A stretch of DNA of 24,454 nucleotides from MED-G116 sp038107835 (GTDB lineage: Bacteria > Pseudomonadota > Alphaproteobacteria > Puniceispirillales > Puniceispirillaceae): contig JAYNHH010000034.1 in the NCBI GenBank assembly GCA_038107835.1, positions 1 through 24,454 on the forward strand. Reading direction: 5' to 3'. The notes under the pieces were generated by a model. It was given only the letters and a program-made list of their open reading frames with translations, was not told the DNA's origin and made no database searches. A program made the translations under genes and the position numbers. Shown here piece after piece: positions 15,154 through 22,643 of the stretch. Position 1 is the stretch's first letter, and the number at the start of each line of letters is the position of its first letter.

Positions 15154-17105
15154 ACAGGAAGGCACGGGAGAGGGAATTCAGGCGCGTCATGACCCGGCGC
15201 AGCCTGCTGCTTGGTGGCATGCAGCTCGGCATCGCCTCATTCCTTGGCCTGCGTCTCTATCAGCTTCAGGTGGCGCAGAACAGTCAGTACCGGCGACTTT
15301 CTGACCGCAATCAATTTGATGTGAAAATTGTCGCGCCACAGCGCGGCCGCGTTTTTGACCGAAAGATGCGCCTGCTTGCCGGCAATGCCGAATCCTATCA
15401 GTTGCGGGTGACACCCCTGCACGCGAAAGACCTGCCGCAGGTTCTCGAAGATCTGTCGACGATCATTGAGCTGAAACCACAGGAGCGGCAAAAGGTCATT
15501 GCAGCAGCGGCAAAAAATCCATCCTTTCGCCCGATTGTTGTTCGTGGCGATCTGACCCAGCGTGAATTGGCAAGGTTGGCAATCAGGTCGGCCTATCTTC
15601 CTGGTGTTACTTTTGAGAAGCTGTTGCGGCGGATTTACCCGCAGGGCGCGCTGACTGGACATGTCACCGGCTATGTATCGCCGTTGACCAGCCGCGAGCT
15701 GGATCTGAACCCGGCTTTGCAGCAGCTGCCAAATCTTGCAACGGGCAAGATTGGTGTTGAAAACGCCATGGAGGGCCAGCTGCGTGGCAAGCCAGGCAGC
15801 GAGCGTGTTGAGGTCAATGCCCGTGGTCGCCCGATCCGTGTGCTGCGTGATTTTGAGCCGTCTGCAGGGCAGGATGTGCGTCTGGCCCTTGATATCGGTG
15901 TCCAGCTGGAGGCGGCCGAGGTGCTGCGTCGCGGACGGTCCGAAACGGTCAATCTGTCCTTGCCCGAGGCACAGAGTGCGATCGCTGCCAATGCCGAGCT
16001 GAAATCGCATATTGCGGCGGGTGACAATCTTGTTCTGCGTGACCCAAAAGGCAATATCACACCGGCTGAGTCCGGGGCGGTGGTGGTCATGGATGTGCGG
16101 ACCGGGGAAATCGTCTCGCTTGTGTCCGCTCCGATGTATGATCCGAACATCTTTACCGAAAAGCTGCTCACCCGGGACTGGCGGCGGTTGAATGATCATC
16201 CACGCACGCCGTTGCTGAACCGGGTGACCACGGGCATGTACGCGCCGGGTTCAACCTTCAAGATGGTGGTTGCACTGGCGGCACTTGAAGCTGGGATCAT
16301 CAATGAGCGGACCTCTTTCTTCTGCAAGGGTGATATGGAGCTTGGTGATGCAACCTTTCACTGCTGGCAGAAACATGGACATGGGACGGTCAATGTTTCG
16401 AGCGCGCTCGAACAATCTTGTGATGTGTTCTTCTACGAGGTCGCGCTGAAGACCGGCATTCAGCGGATCAAGAAAATGGCCCTGCGGCTTGGGCTTGGCA
16501 CCGAGACAGGAATTGACATTCCAGGTGAAAAGCCGGGCATCATCCCCAGCCATGATTGGAAACTGGCAACACATGGTGTTGTCTGGACGCCGGGTGAGAC
16601 GGTGGTTGCCGGCATCGGTCAGGGTTATGTTCTGGCAACGCCGATCCAGCTTGCGCTGATGACGGCGCGGATTGCCAATGGCGAGTTTGCTGTTGAACCC
16701 AGCCTGTTGGCACGCAGTACCATGCCCGAATTTGCGCCGCTGGATATTCCTGAGTCGGCGTTGCGGATTGTCCGCAAGGGAATGAAAATGGTGACACATG
16801 GCGGGCTCGGCACGGCACGCAAATACAACCTCAGTTCCGATTTTGGCGGCATGGCTGGCAAGACCGGTACGGTTCAGGTCAAGCGCATCACCAAGGAACA
16901 GCGTGAGGCCGGCATCGTCAAAAATATCGACAGGCCGTGGAAAGAGCGTGATCACGCCCTGTTTGTTGCCTATGCGCCGGTGAAAAATCCGCGCTATGCG
17001 ATTTCTGTTGTTGTCGAACATGGTGGCAGCGGGTCGTCAATGGCAGCGCCAATCGGCCGGAAAATACTCGAAAAAATGCTGCGCTCGGATCAGGAATTGG
17101 CATGA
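15150..17105 (+). CDS. mrdA: Penicillin-binding protein 2, elongation transpeptidase
   Basis: PBP2 cross-links peptidoglycan during rod elongation, as partner of the RodA polymerase. The 651-residue protein has a short cytosolic part and one membrane segment (about residues 19-35). The class B dimerisation/pedestal region follows (about 55-240), with PQRGRVFDR. The transpeptidase domain has S368xxK371 in APGSTFKM, the second motif S423-C-D, and K571-T-G. Residues 262-305 look like an extra stretch between QLEAAEVLRRG and the ESGAVVVMDVRTGEIVSLVS strand. E. coli PBP2, as I remember it, joins these almost directly, which partly explains why this protein is longer than usual. It overlaps mreD and is followed by mrdB after 13 bp. 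Confidence 0.96.
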   Translation: MNRKAREREFRRVMTRRSLLLGGMQLGIASFLGLRLYQLQVAQNSQYRRLSDRNQFDVKIVAPQRGRVFDRKMRLLAGNAESYQLRVTPLHAKDLPQVLEDLSTIIELKPQERQKVIAAAAKNPSFRPIVVRGDLTQRELARLAIRSAYLPGVTFEKLLRRIYPQGALTGHVTGYVSPLTSRELDLNPALQQLPNLATGKIGVENAMEGQLRGKPGSERVEVNARGRPIRVLRDFEPSAGQDVRLALDIGVQLEAAEVLRRGRSETVNLSLPEAQSAIAANAELKSHIAAGDNLVLRDPKGNITPAESGAVVVMDVRTGEIVSLVSAPMYDPNIFTEKLLTRDWRRLNDHPRTPLLNRVTTGMYAPGSTFKMVVALAALEAGIINERTSFFCKGDMELGDATFHCWQKHGHGTVNVSSALEQSCDVFFYEVALKTGIQRIKKMALRLGLGTETGIDIPGEKPGIIPSHDWKLATHGVVWTPGETVVAGIGQGYVLATPIQLALMTARIANGEFAVEPSLLARSTMPEFAPLDIPESALRIVRKGMKMVTHGGLGTARKYNLSSDFGGMAGKTGTVQVKRITKEQREAGIVKNIDRPWKERDHALFVAYAPVKNPRYAISVVVEHGGSGSSMAAPIGRKILEKMLRSDQELA

Positions 17106-17118
17106 GCGAGGCGTCACG

Positions 17119-18222
17119 ATGATCGGCCAGCCAATCACCCTGTGGCGTCGGCTCCTGCGCTTTCCCTGGCATTTGCTGCTGCTGTCGCTGGCGCTGGTAA
17201 CGGTTGGCTCGCTGGCGCTCTATTCGGCGTCCGAGGGTTCGTGGTCGCCCTGGGCTGGGCGGCATGCGGTGCGCGGCGCTGTTGGTGTTGGCATCGTCCT
17301 CATGCTGGCCTTCATTGATCTGCACCTGCTGCGCAAATGGTCCTATCTTATCCTGCTGGCGGCAATTGGCATGCTGGTTGTATTGATGATTGTTGACAGT
17401 GGGCGGTTTGTCTCGCGTTGGATCACCATCGGTGGTTTCACCTTTCAGCCCTCGGAACCAGCGAAAATCGCCGTGATCATGGCACTCGCCAGATATTTTG
17501 ACGAACAGCCGGCAGAACGTATGCTGTCGCTTCTGGTGTATCTGCCACCGCTGCTGCTGATTGCGGTGCCATTCCTGCTCATCATCAAACAGCCGGACCT
17601 TGGCACCGCTCTGGCGCTGCTGCTGGGTTCGCTGTCCGTGCTTTTTGCCGCAGGCATGCCGTGGCGCTATATCTTTGCTGCGGTTGTTCTGGGGCTGGGT
17701 TCGCTGCCGGTATTATGGATGCAGCTTCATGCCTATCAAAAGGAACGGGTGATGACATTCCTCAATCCGGGGGCCGATGCGCTGGGAGCTGGCTACCAGA
17801 TCACCCAGTCGAAAATTGCCCTTGGATCGGGCGGCCTGTTTGGCAAGGGGTTTTTGATGGGCAGCCAGAGCCAGTTGAACTACCTGCCGGAGAAACAGAC
17901 CGATTTCGTCTTTACCATGATTGGCGAGGAATTCGGCCTTGTCGGCAATCTCTTTATTCTGTCGGTCTATCTGCTGTTGATTGGCAGCATTCTGGCGATC
18001 AGCCTGCGGGTTGGCAGCCGCTTTGCCCAGCTGACCTGCAGCGGTATCGCGATGATGCTGTTTCTCTATGTTTTTGTGAATGTTGCCATGGTTACCGGGC
18101 TGTTGCCGGTTGTTGGCGCCCCCCTACCGCTGATCTCCTATGGGGGGACGGCGATGCTGACGGTGTTTGTCGGTCTTGGGATCGTCGTCAGCGCGGTTAT
18201 CCATGACAGGCCGGAAAATTGA
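17119..18222 (+). CDS. mrdB: RodA, SEDS-family peptidoglycan glycosyltransferase
   Basis: RodA polymerises lipid II into glycan strands in the inner membrane and pairs with PBP2. The 367-residue protein has about ten hydrophobic helices. Family motifs include QPSEPAKIAVIMALARYF, KQPDLGTALALLLG, and LPEKQTDFVFTMIGEEFG, which holds the conserved Asp required for SEDS activity. GAPLPLISYGGTAM is near the C-terminus. ATG 17119 is chosen over the upstream in-frame ATG at 16996, which lies inside mrdA. GAGG at 17108-17112 is a modest ribosome binding site. It is the last gene of the mre operon; a 144-bp spacer follows in which I see no clear terminator. Confidence 0.96.
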   Translation: MIGQPITLWRRLLRFPWHLLLLSLALVTVGSLALYSASEGSWSPWAGRHAVRGAVGVGIVLMLAFIDLHLLRKWSYLILLAAIGMLVVLMIVDSGRFVSRWITIGGFTFQPSEPAKIAVIMALARYFDEQPAERMLSLLVYLPPLLLIAVPFLLIIKQPDLGTALALLLGSLSVLFAAGMPWRYIFAAVVLGLGSLPVLWMQLHAYQKERVMTFLNPGADALGAGYQITQSKIALGSGGLFGKGFLMGSQSQLNYLPEKQTDFVFTMIGEEFGLVGNLFILSVYLLLIGSILAISLRVGSRFAQLTCSGIAMMLFLYVFVNVAMVTGLLPVVGAPLPLISYGGTAMLTVFVGLGIVVSAVIHDRPEN

Positions 18223-18366
18223 TGGGGAGCTATTCAATTTTCAGTAACAGTGGTCATATAGTACCGGGTGCCTTGGTGTGTGGCTGGAATGTTTTGTGCC
18301 AGACCTTGCCGGACGTGACGACTCCAACGACGTTTTTTTCATTGTAGAATTTTAACGGAAGCAGAC

Positions 18367-19368
18367 ATGTTCTTATTTTTCTCGACTAGAAAATGGTTAC
18401 TTTGGGCCTGGCTTGGTTCGGCCACGATCCTTTCCTCCTTGTGGGTGCAGGTCAAAATTGATGTCATGATCAATGACTGGTTCGGTGAATTCTACGATAT
18501 GATTCAAAAGGCGCTCGCCGAGCCGAACGCGATCACAATCGGTGAATATTGGGCCAGCCTGGCGAGTTTTATCTCCCTGGCTGCGATCTATGTTGCCATT
18601 GCGGTGGTCGTGAGCTTTTTCACCTCACATTTTCTGTTCCGCTGGCGTACTGCGATGGTGGAGTGGTACCACAGCGTTTACAGTCGGGCCCGCAAGATCG
18701 AGGGCGCGGCGCAACGTGTGCAGGAAGACACGATCAAATTTTCCCGCATCATGGAAAGTCTGGGCACCAGTCTGATCGAGTCGATCATGATCCTCGTGCA
18801 GTTCATCCCCATCCTGTTTGGCCTGTCGATAGGAATCCCGATCTTTTTCTTTGGCGATTGGGAATATGGGCTGATTGCCGGCGCGCTCATCTGGAGCGTG
18901 GGTGGCACGATATTCCTTGTGGCGCTCGGCTGGATTCTCCGACTGGTCGGAGTCGAGTATGATCTGCAGAAGAAGGAAGCTGCCTACAGAAAGCTGCTGG
19001 TGATCGCCGAGGATGACGAGACTGTGCGGCCCAAAACGATCGAGGAATTGTTTGATGACGTGCGCTCGATCCATTTTCTGTCATATATACGCTATCTGTA
19101 TTTCAACGTTGGACGCATCGCCTATCTGCAGGCGAATGTGCTGTCGGCCTATGTGTTTCTTGCGCCGGCCATTGTCGCTGGTGTGGTAACGCTTGGCGTC
19201 ATGCAGCAGATCATCCGTGCATTTGGCCGGGTTGAGGGTTCAATGCAATATCTGCTCAAGGCATGGCCGACGATCATCGAGCTGTTGAGTGTCTACAAAC
19301 GCCTGAGAGAGTTCGAGGCACAGATCAGGCTGGCCGAGGGTGGCCCTGAGGCAACGGAGCGGACATAG
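18367..19368 (+). CDS. SbmA/BacA-family inner-membrane transporter, short form
   Basis: The family imports peptides (microcins, proline-rich antimicrobial peptides, plant NCR peptides) using the proton gradient. The substrate of this member is unknown. The 333-residue product shows the family features: an N-terminal helix with WVQVKIDVMINDWFGEFYDMIQKAL, then FLFRWRTAMVEWYHSVYSRARKIEGAAQRVQEDTIKFS. A long membrane pair follows, then the NVLSAYVFLAPAIVAG helix and the FGRVEGSMQYLLKAWPTIIELLSVYKRL tail. It lacks any ATPase domain, which separates it from the related ABC-fused proteins. It is shorter than E. coli SbmA (406) but covers the conserved domain. ACGGAAG precedes the ATG. It lies 144 bp after mrdB, probably a separate unit. 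It ends just before an assembly gap but its TAG stop is present. Confidence 0.85.
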   Translation: MFLFFSTRKWLLWAWLGSATILSSLWVQVKIDVMINDWFGEFYDMIQKALAEPNAITIGEYWASLASFISLAAIYVAIAVVVSFFTSHFLFRWRTAMVEWYHSVYSRARKIEGAAQRVQEDTIKFSRIMESLGTSLIESIMILVQFIPILFGLSIGIPIFFFGDWEYGLIAGALIWSVGGTIFLVALGWILRLVGVEYDLQKKEAAYRKLLVIAEDDETVRPKTIEELFDDVRSIHFLSYIRYLYFNVGRIAYLQANVLSAYVFLAPAIVAGVVTLGVMQQIIRAFGRVEGSMQYLLKAWPTIIELLSVYKRLREFEAQIRLAEGGPEATERT

Positions 19369-19369
19369 A

Positions 19370-19384
19370 GGACGCGCGCTCTAT
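19370..19384 (+). repeat. Left copy of a 15-bp duplication flanking the assembly gap
   Basis: GGACGCGCGCTCTAT ends exactly at the first N and recurs exactly at 19485-19499 right after the last N. With the preceding bases it forms an ATAGAG...CTCTAT inverted repeat (19365-19370 with 19379-19384). The duplication is most likely the shared end of two contigs. Confidence 0.85.
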
Positions 19385-19484
19385 NNNNNNNNNNNNNNNN
19401 NNNNNNNNNNNNNNNNNNNNNNNNNNNNNNNNNNNNNNNNNNNNNNNNNNNNNNNNNNNNNNNNNNNNNNNNNNNNNNNNNNNN
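19385..19484. other. Assembly gap of 100 N
   Basis: Exactly 100 unknown bases, a common placeholder length rather than a measured one. Both flanking genes are complete: the SbmA-like gene stops at 19368 and hldE stops at 19496-19498. Because the flanks share 15 bp, the true sequence may have no missing bases at all, leaving about 12 bp between the convergent stops. Confidence 0.95.
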
Positions 19485-19499
19485 GGACGCGCGCTCTAT
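19485..19499 (+). repeat. Right copy of the 15-bp gap-flanking duplication
   Basis: Identical to 19370-19384. It contains the hldE stop codon (TAG read on the - strand at 19498-19496). Confidence 0.85.
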
Positions 19500-20929
19500 C
19501 TCGAAATGATGCCGGTGCTGGAGTGCGGGCCAAGCGTGGGGGTGATCACAATCTCACCGCCACGCGCCCTGACGACGTTACCGCCAATCACATCCTCGGC
19601 TCTGTAATCGCCACCCTTGACCAGAAGATCGGGCTGCAGGGCGGTGATCAGCGCCAGCGGCGTTTCCTCCTCAAAGATGGCGACACCAGCGACTGTCTCG
19701 AGGCTGGCCAGAACGCCGGCGCGTGTCTGGGCTGTCTGTATCGGGCGAGACGGGCCTTTCAGTCCGCGTACGGACGCATCGCTGTTCAGCCCAACAATCA
19801 ACCTGTCACAGCGATGGGCAGCGTCGGCAAGCAGGAACAGATGTCCGGGATGAAGCAGGTCGAAACAGCCATTTGTGAAGCCAATGCGCAACCCCTCGGC
19901 GCGCCATTCCTCGCATTGTTTCTGCCAGTAGGTGATGCTTGTCGGTGGTGGGGCAGGGGTCGTGTAGGCGATCATTTCGCCCGGACTGACAATTGCCGTC
20001 CCGGATTTGCCGACGGCAACACCAGCAGCGAGATTGGCAAGGCTCACCGCATCGGCAAGCGCAAGACCGCCAGCTGTGGCCGCGGCGAGCGTCGCCACAA
20101 CCGTGTCACCCGCCCCCGAGACGTCGAATACATCACGGGCAGCTGCCGCTTCATGGGTGATCGCGCCCTCGGCATTCGCCAGCATAATCCCGCGGGCACT
20201 CAAGGTGGCCATTACCGCGCCAATGCGATGCGATGCGGCGGTATCAGAGGCTGCCGCGGCAATGCTCTCCAGATCGTCAAGCTGCGCGTCAACGGCAAGC
20301 TGCAGTTCGGCCAGATTGGGGGTCAGGATGTCAACGTCCGCATAGGCTGAGAAATCCGCCAGCTTTGGATCGGCAATCACCATCTTGCCAGCCTTTTTTG
20401 CGGCCCTGACAGCCTTGGCGATAACCGGCGGCGGCAGGCAGCCCTTCGCATAATCGGACAGCACAATGACATCGGCCATTTTGATGCTGCCGATGATAAC
20501 CTCTGTCAGTTGCAGCAATGTCGCGTCATCCAGCGGGTCTGTCATTTCCTCATCGACACGCAGGATCTGCTGTCCGCCTGCGCGGTATCGGGTTTTCACG
20601 CTTGTCGGTCGGCTGGGCAGAAGGAAGGGCGCGAATTCAATCCCCGGTGCGCGTTCAATCTCGCGGCGCAGGATCAGCGCCGTCTCATCCTGCCCGGTTA
20701 TCCCGATCAGCCGGACCCGGCATCCCAGATATGCCAGATTGCAGGCAACATTGGCCGCACCACCCGGCATCTGCTTGCTGCTTGTCTGGCTCAGGATGGG
20801 AACAGGGGCTTCTGGCGAAATGCGTTTGACACTGCCATCGACGAACCGGTCCAGCATGACATCGCCAACCACCAGAACACGGCGGCTCTGCATGGCTGAA
20901 AGCGCGGTGGTGACGAGTTTGACATCCAT
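19496..20929 (-). CDS. hldE: Bifunctional heptose-7-phosphate kinase / heptose-1-phosphate adenylyltransferase
   Basis: HldE phosphorylates D-glycero-D-manno-heptose 7-phosphate at C1 and later adenylates the heptose 1-phosphate to ADP-heptose, a precursor of LPS inner core. The 477-residue length equals E. coli HldE. The N-terminal PfkB/ribokinase-like kinase (about 1-325) has PGGAANVACNLAYLG at 55-69 and DVSGAGDTV with catalytic D275. The C-terminal cytidylyltransferase-like domain (about 343-477) has FTNGCFDLLHPGHLFLL at 351-367. ATG 20929 is chosen because AGGGGA sits 5 nt upstream; an in-frame ATG two codons earlier abuts that site, and the frame stays open to 21091 inside glmU. It starts 34 bp after glmU stops, so the two form an operon. 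Confidence 0.97.
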   Translation of the reverse strand: MDVKLVTTALSAMQSRRVLVVGDVMLDRFVDGSVKRISPEAPVPILSQTSSKQMPGGAANVACNLAYLGCRVRLIGITGQDETALILRREIERAPGIEFAPFLLPSRPTSVKTRYRAGGQQILRVDEEMTDPLDDATLLQLTEVIIGSIKMADVIVLSDYAKGCLPPPVIAKAVRAAKKAGKMVIADPKLADFSAYADVDILTPNLAELQLAVDAQLDDLESIAAAASDTAASHRIGAVMATLSARGIMLANAEGAITHEAAAARDVFDVSGAGDTVVATLAAATAGGLALADAVSLANLAAGVAVGKSGTAIVSPGEMIAYTTPAPPPTSITYWQKQCEEWRAEGLRIGFTNGCFDLLHPGHLFLLADAAHRCDRLIVGLNSDASVRGLKGPSRPIQTAQTRAGVLASLETVAGVAIFEEETPLALITALQPDLLVKGGDYRAEDVIGGNVVRARGGEIVITPTLGPHSSTGIISR

Positions 20930-20963
20930 CTTCATCCCCTGCGGACCAATCCAGCGATCAACG

Positions 20964-22313
20964 TCATGTCTGTTTTCCTTCCCTGCCTGCCTTGATCGCT
21001 TTCTTGCGATCCCGAAAAGCTGGTGCCGCCTGCTGTCTGGTTTCGACAGTGGCGCGGGTGAAGGCGATGTCGTCAGCGCCGACATCATCACTCATGGTGC
21101 TTCCCGCTCCGACGATGGCACCATCGCCGATGGCTATCGGTGCGACCAGAGCCGTGTTTGATCCGATGAACGCATTCTTGCCGACAATTGTCCTGTATTT
21201 GTTGAACCCATCGTAATTACAGGTGATGGTTCCTGCCCCGATATTTGCAGCCGCACCGATTTCAGCATCACCAAGATAGGTCAGATGGCTGGCTTTCGCA
21301 CCATCGCCAAGACTTACATTCTTGGTTTCGACAAAATTGCCGATTTTGACGCCTTCCGCCGCATTTGTTCCGGGGCGCAGGCGTGCATAGGGGCCAATCA
21401 CGCAACACGCTCCCAGCCGCGCCCCCTCGATATGCGAGAATGACTTGATGACGCTGCCCTCGCCGATGTGGCAGCCAGTGCCGATCACGACATGGGGTTC
21501 GATGATCACATCGCGCTCAATCACGCTGTCGGCGCTCAGAAATACTGTATCGGGCGCCTGCAGGGTGACGCCGGATGCCATTGCTGCCACGCGCAGCTGC
21601 GCCTGCAACAGGGCTTCGGCGCGCGCCAGATCGGCACGGCTGTTCACTCCCATCAACTCATTCCCATTTGTTACCTCACAGGCGATGGAACACCCGCGGC
21701 TGCGACCCACGGAAACGATGTCAGTCAGATAAATCTCATTCTGTGCATTGCTGGTGTCAACGCTGTCCAGAAGATCGAACAGCAGCGGGGTGCGCGCCGC
21801 CATGATACCGCCATTGACCAGTGTGATTGCCGCTTCCTCACTGGTGGTGTCACGTTCCTCGACGATTTTCTGCACCTTGCCATCGGCAGCACGGATGATA
21901 CGGCCATAGCCAGTTGGTTGTGGTGTCTCGAAACCCAGAATGGCAATGTCCTGACCGGCGGCAACCCGTGCGGCAAGCGCGGCCAGTGTCTGGCTGGTAA
22001 CCAGCGGGGTGTCGGCAAACATGACAAGGCCGACACCGTCAAAATCCGCCAGCGCCTCACGCGCCGCCAGCACCGCATGACCAGTGCCGAGCGGCGGGTG
22101 CTGAATGGCAAATTCCTGTTGCCCGAGCCAGTCCTGCGTGCTGGCGGAGTCTCTGGAAAGCACGGTGACGATGCGGTCGGCACCGCTGGCCTTTGCGGCA
22201 TCAATGGCCCAGGCCAGCATTGGCCGTCCTCCCACATGATGCAGTGGTTTGGGAAGGGCGGAATTCATCCGCGTTCCCTGGCCTGCCGCCAGAATGATCG
22301 CTGCTGTTTTCAT
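20964..22313 (-). CDS. glmU: Bifunctional GlcNAc-1-P uridyltransferase / GlcN-1-P acetyltransferase
   Basis: GlmU acetylates glucosamine 1-phosphate and then forms UDP-GlcNAc, the precursor of peptidoglycan and lipid A. The 449-residue protein (E. coli 456) has an N-terminal pyrophosphorylase domain with ILAAGQGTRM (7-16), QHPPLGTGHAV (71-81) and the metal-binding D101. The C-terminal left-handed beta-helix of hexapeptide repeats includes VIGPYARLRPGT, NFVETKNVSLG, SHLTYLGDAEIG and the NYDGFNKYRT acetyltransferase loop. Start ATG 22313 follows GAGGGC closely. The frame opens 12 codons earlier, but those residues do not match the family. It is divergent from glmS, which makes GlcN-6-P two steps upstream in the same pathway, and is followed by hldE. 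Confidence 0.97.
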   Translation of the reverse strand: MKTAAIILAAGQGTRMNSALPKPLHHVGGRPMLAWAIDAAKASGADRIVTVLSRDSASTQDWLGQQEFAIQHPPLGTGHAVLAAREALADFDGVGLVMFADTPLVTSQTLAALAARVAAGQDIAILGFETPQPTGYGRIIRAADGKVQKIVEERDTTSEEAAITLVNGGIMAARTPLLFDLLDSVDTSNAQNEIYLTDIVSVGRSRGCSIACEVTNGNELMGVNSRADLARAEALLQAQLRVAAMASGVTLQAPDTVFLSADSVIERDVIIEPHVVIGTGCHIGEGSVIKSFSHIEGARLGACCVIGPYARLRPGTNAAEGVKIGNFVETKNVSLGDGAKASHLTYLGDAEIGAAANIGAGTITCNYDGFNKYRTIVGKNAFIGSNTALVAPIAIGDGAIVGAGSTMSDDVGADDIAFTRATVETRQQAAPAFRDRKKAIKAGREGKQT

Positions 22314-22319
22314 GCCCTC

Positions 22320-22325
22320 TTTATA
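22320..22325 (-). promoter_or_regulatory. Candidate -10 box of glmU
   Basis: TATAAA on the - strand (22325-22320) matches the -10 consensus at 5 of 6 bases, with a poor -35 (TTGGTT) 18 bp upstream. It sits only 6 bp from the glmU ATG, so a transcript from it would be leaderless or nearly so. Confidence 0.25.
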
Positions 22326-22445
22326 AGCTGAAATTGCTGCAAAAACCAATCATTTGCCTGCTTGTGCGCTGGCTCTGGCCAAATCACAGCCGCCGGTGCA
22401 TCGGCTGGCGTTACAACCAAAATGTGGCAGGCGCGCATTTTCCAC

Positions 22446-22474
22446 TTGACATTTGGCACAAAATAGGATATATC
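22446..22474 (+). promoter_or_regulatory. Promoter of glmS
   Basis: A perfect TTGACA (22446-22451), an optimal 17-bp spacer and TATATC (22469-22474, 4 of 6) form the best sigma70-type promoter in the window. Transcription would begin near 22481, giving a 5' leader of about 163 nt before glmS. A palindrome covers the -10. Confidence 0.65.
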
Positions 22475-22479
22475 CTATT
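22462..22479. promoter_or_regulatory. 18-bp perfect palindrome, probable operator over the glmS -10
   Basis: AATAGGATATATCCTATT is a perfect inverted repeat with no spacer, centred at 22470/22471 on the -10 box. Its position would let a bound dimer block RNA polymerase. The form suits winged-helix or other small dimeric repressors, but I cannot name the regulator and none is encoded in this window. Confidence 0.6.
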
Positions 22480-22502
22480 CCACGCTGGAGATGTTTCCTT
22501 TT

Positions 22503-22520
22503 ACTGTCATCCCTGACGGT
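22503..22520 (+). other. Leader stem-loop of glmS
   Basis: ACTGTCA (22503-22509) pairs with TGACGGT (22514-22520) over 7 bp with one G-U and a TCCC loop. A second TGACGGT at 22535-22541 could replace the first in pairing. Confidence 0.4.
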
Positions 22521-22541
22521 TTCTTTGATGTTTCTGACGGT
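22513..22541 (+). repeat. Direct repeat CTGACGGT, 21-bp period
   Basis: CTGACGGT occurs at 22513-22520 and 22534-22541, 21 bp apart, i.e. two helical turns. That spacing suits either two protein-binding half-sites on one DNA face or alternative RNA pairing. The surrounding sequence is also T-rich. Confidence 0.5.
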
Positions 22542-22619
22542 GTTGACATAGTTCCGCCTTTCTTGTCGGCATGATTCTCTCTAATACTGGATCACGAAAC
22601 TAGGTGACTCAGGCTGCGG

Positions 22620-22633
22620 CCTTGTTTTCGAGG
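22620..22633 (+). other. Hairpin over the glmS ribosome binding site
   Basis: CCTTG (22620-22624) pairs with CGAGG (22629-22633) around TTTT, with one U-G pair. The 3' arm includes the first half of the AGGGGG ribosome binding site (22631-22636), 7 nt before the glmS ATG. Confidence 0.35.
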
Positions 22634-22643
22634 GGGTTTTCAT

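Larger units (their letters stand above)
22491..22574 (+). other. 27-codon upstream ORF in the glmS leader
   Basis: An ATG directly after GGAG, about 10 nt from the predicted transcript start, opens a 27-codon ORF ending in TGA at 22572-22574. The GGAG is too close to the ATG to be ideal. The peptide is hydrophobic and rich in Phe, Val and Asp, and I do not recognise it. It spans the TGACGGT repeats. Confidence 0.25.

Noticed and set aside
15237..16199. 320-codon open frame on the - strand inside mrdA, and similar ones inside mreB, ilvB and hldE
   Set aside because: All are antisense shadows of conserved coding genes with no recognisable domains.
19340..20350. Open frame running through the N gap
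   Set aside because: It exists only because the N run has no stops. The real genes here are the SbmA-like gene and hldE.
22481..22643. glmS ribozyme in the glmS leader
   Set aside because: The ribozyme is a Gram-positive feature, and I see no resemblance in this leader. A covariance-model search would be decisive.
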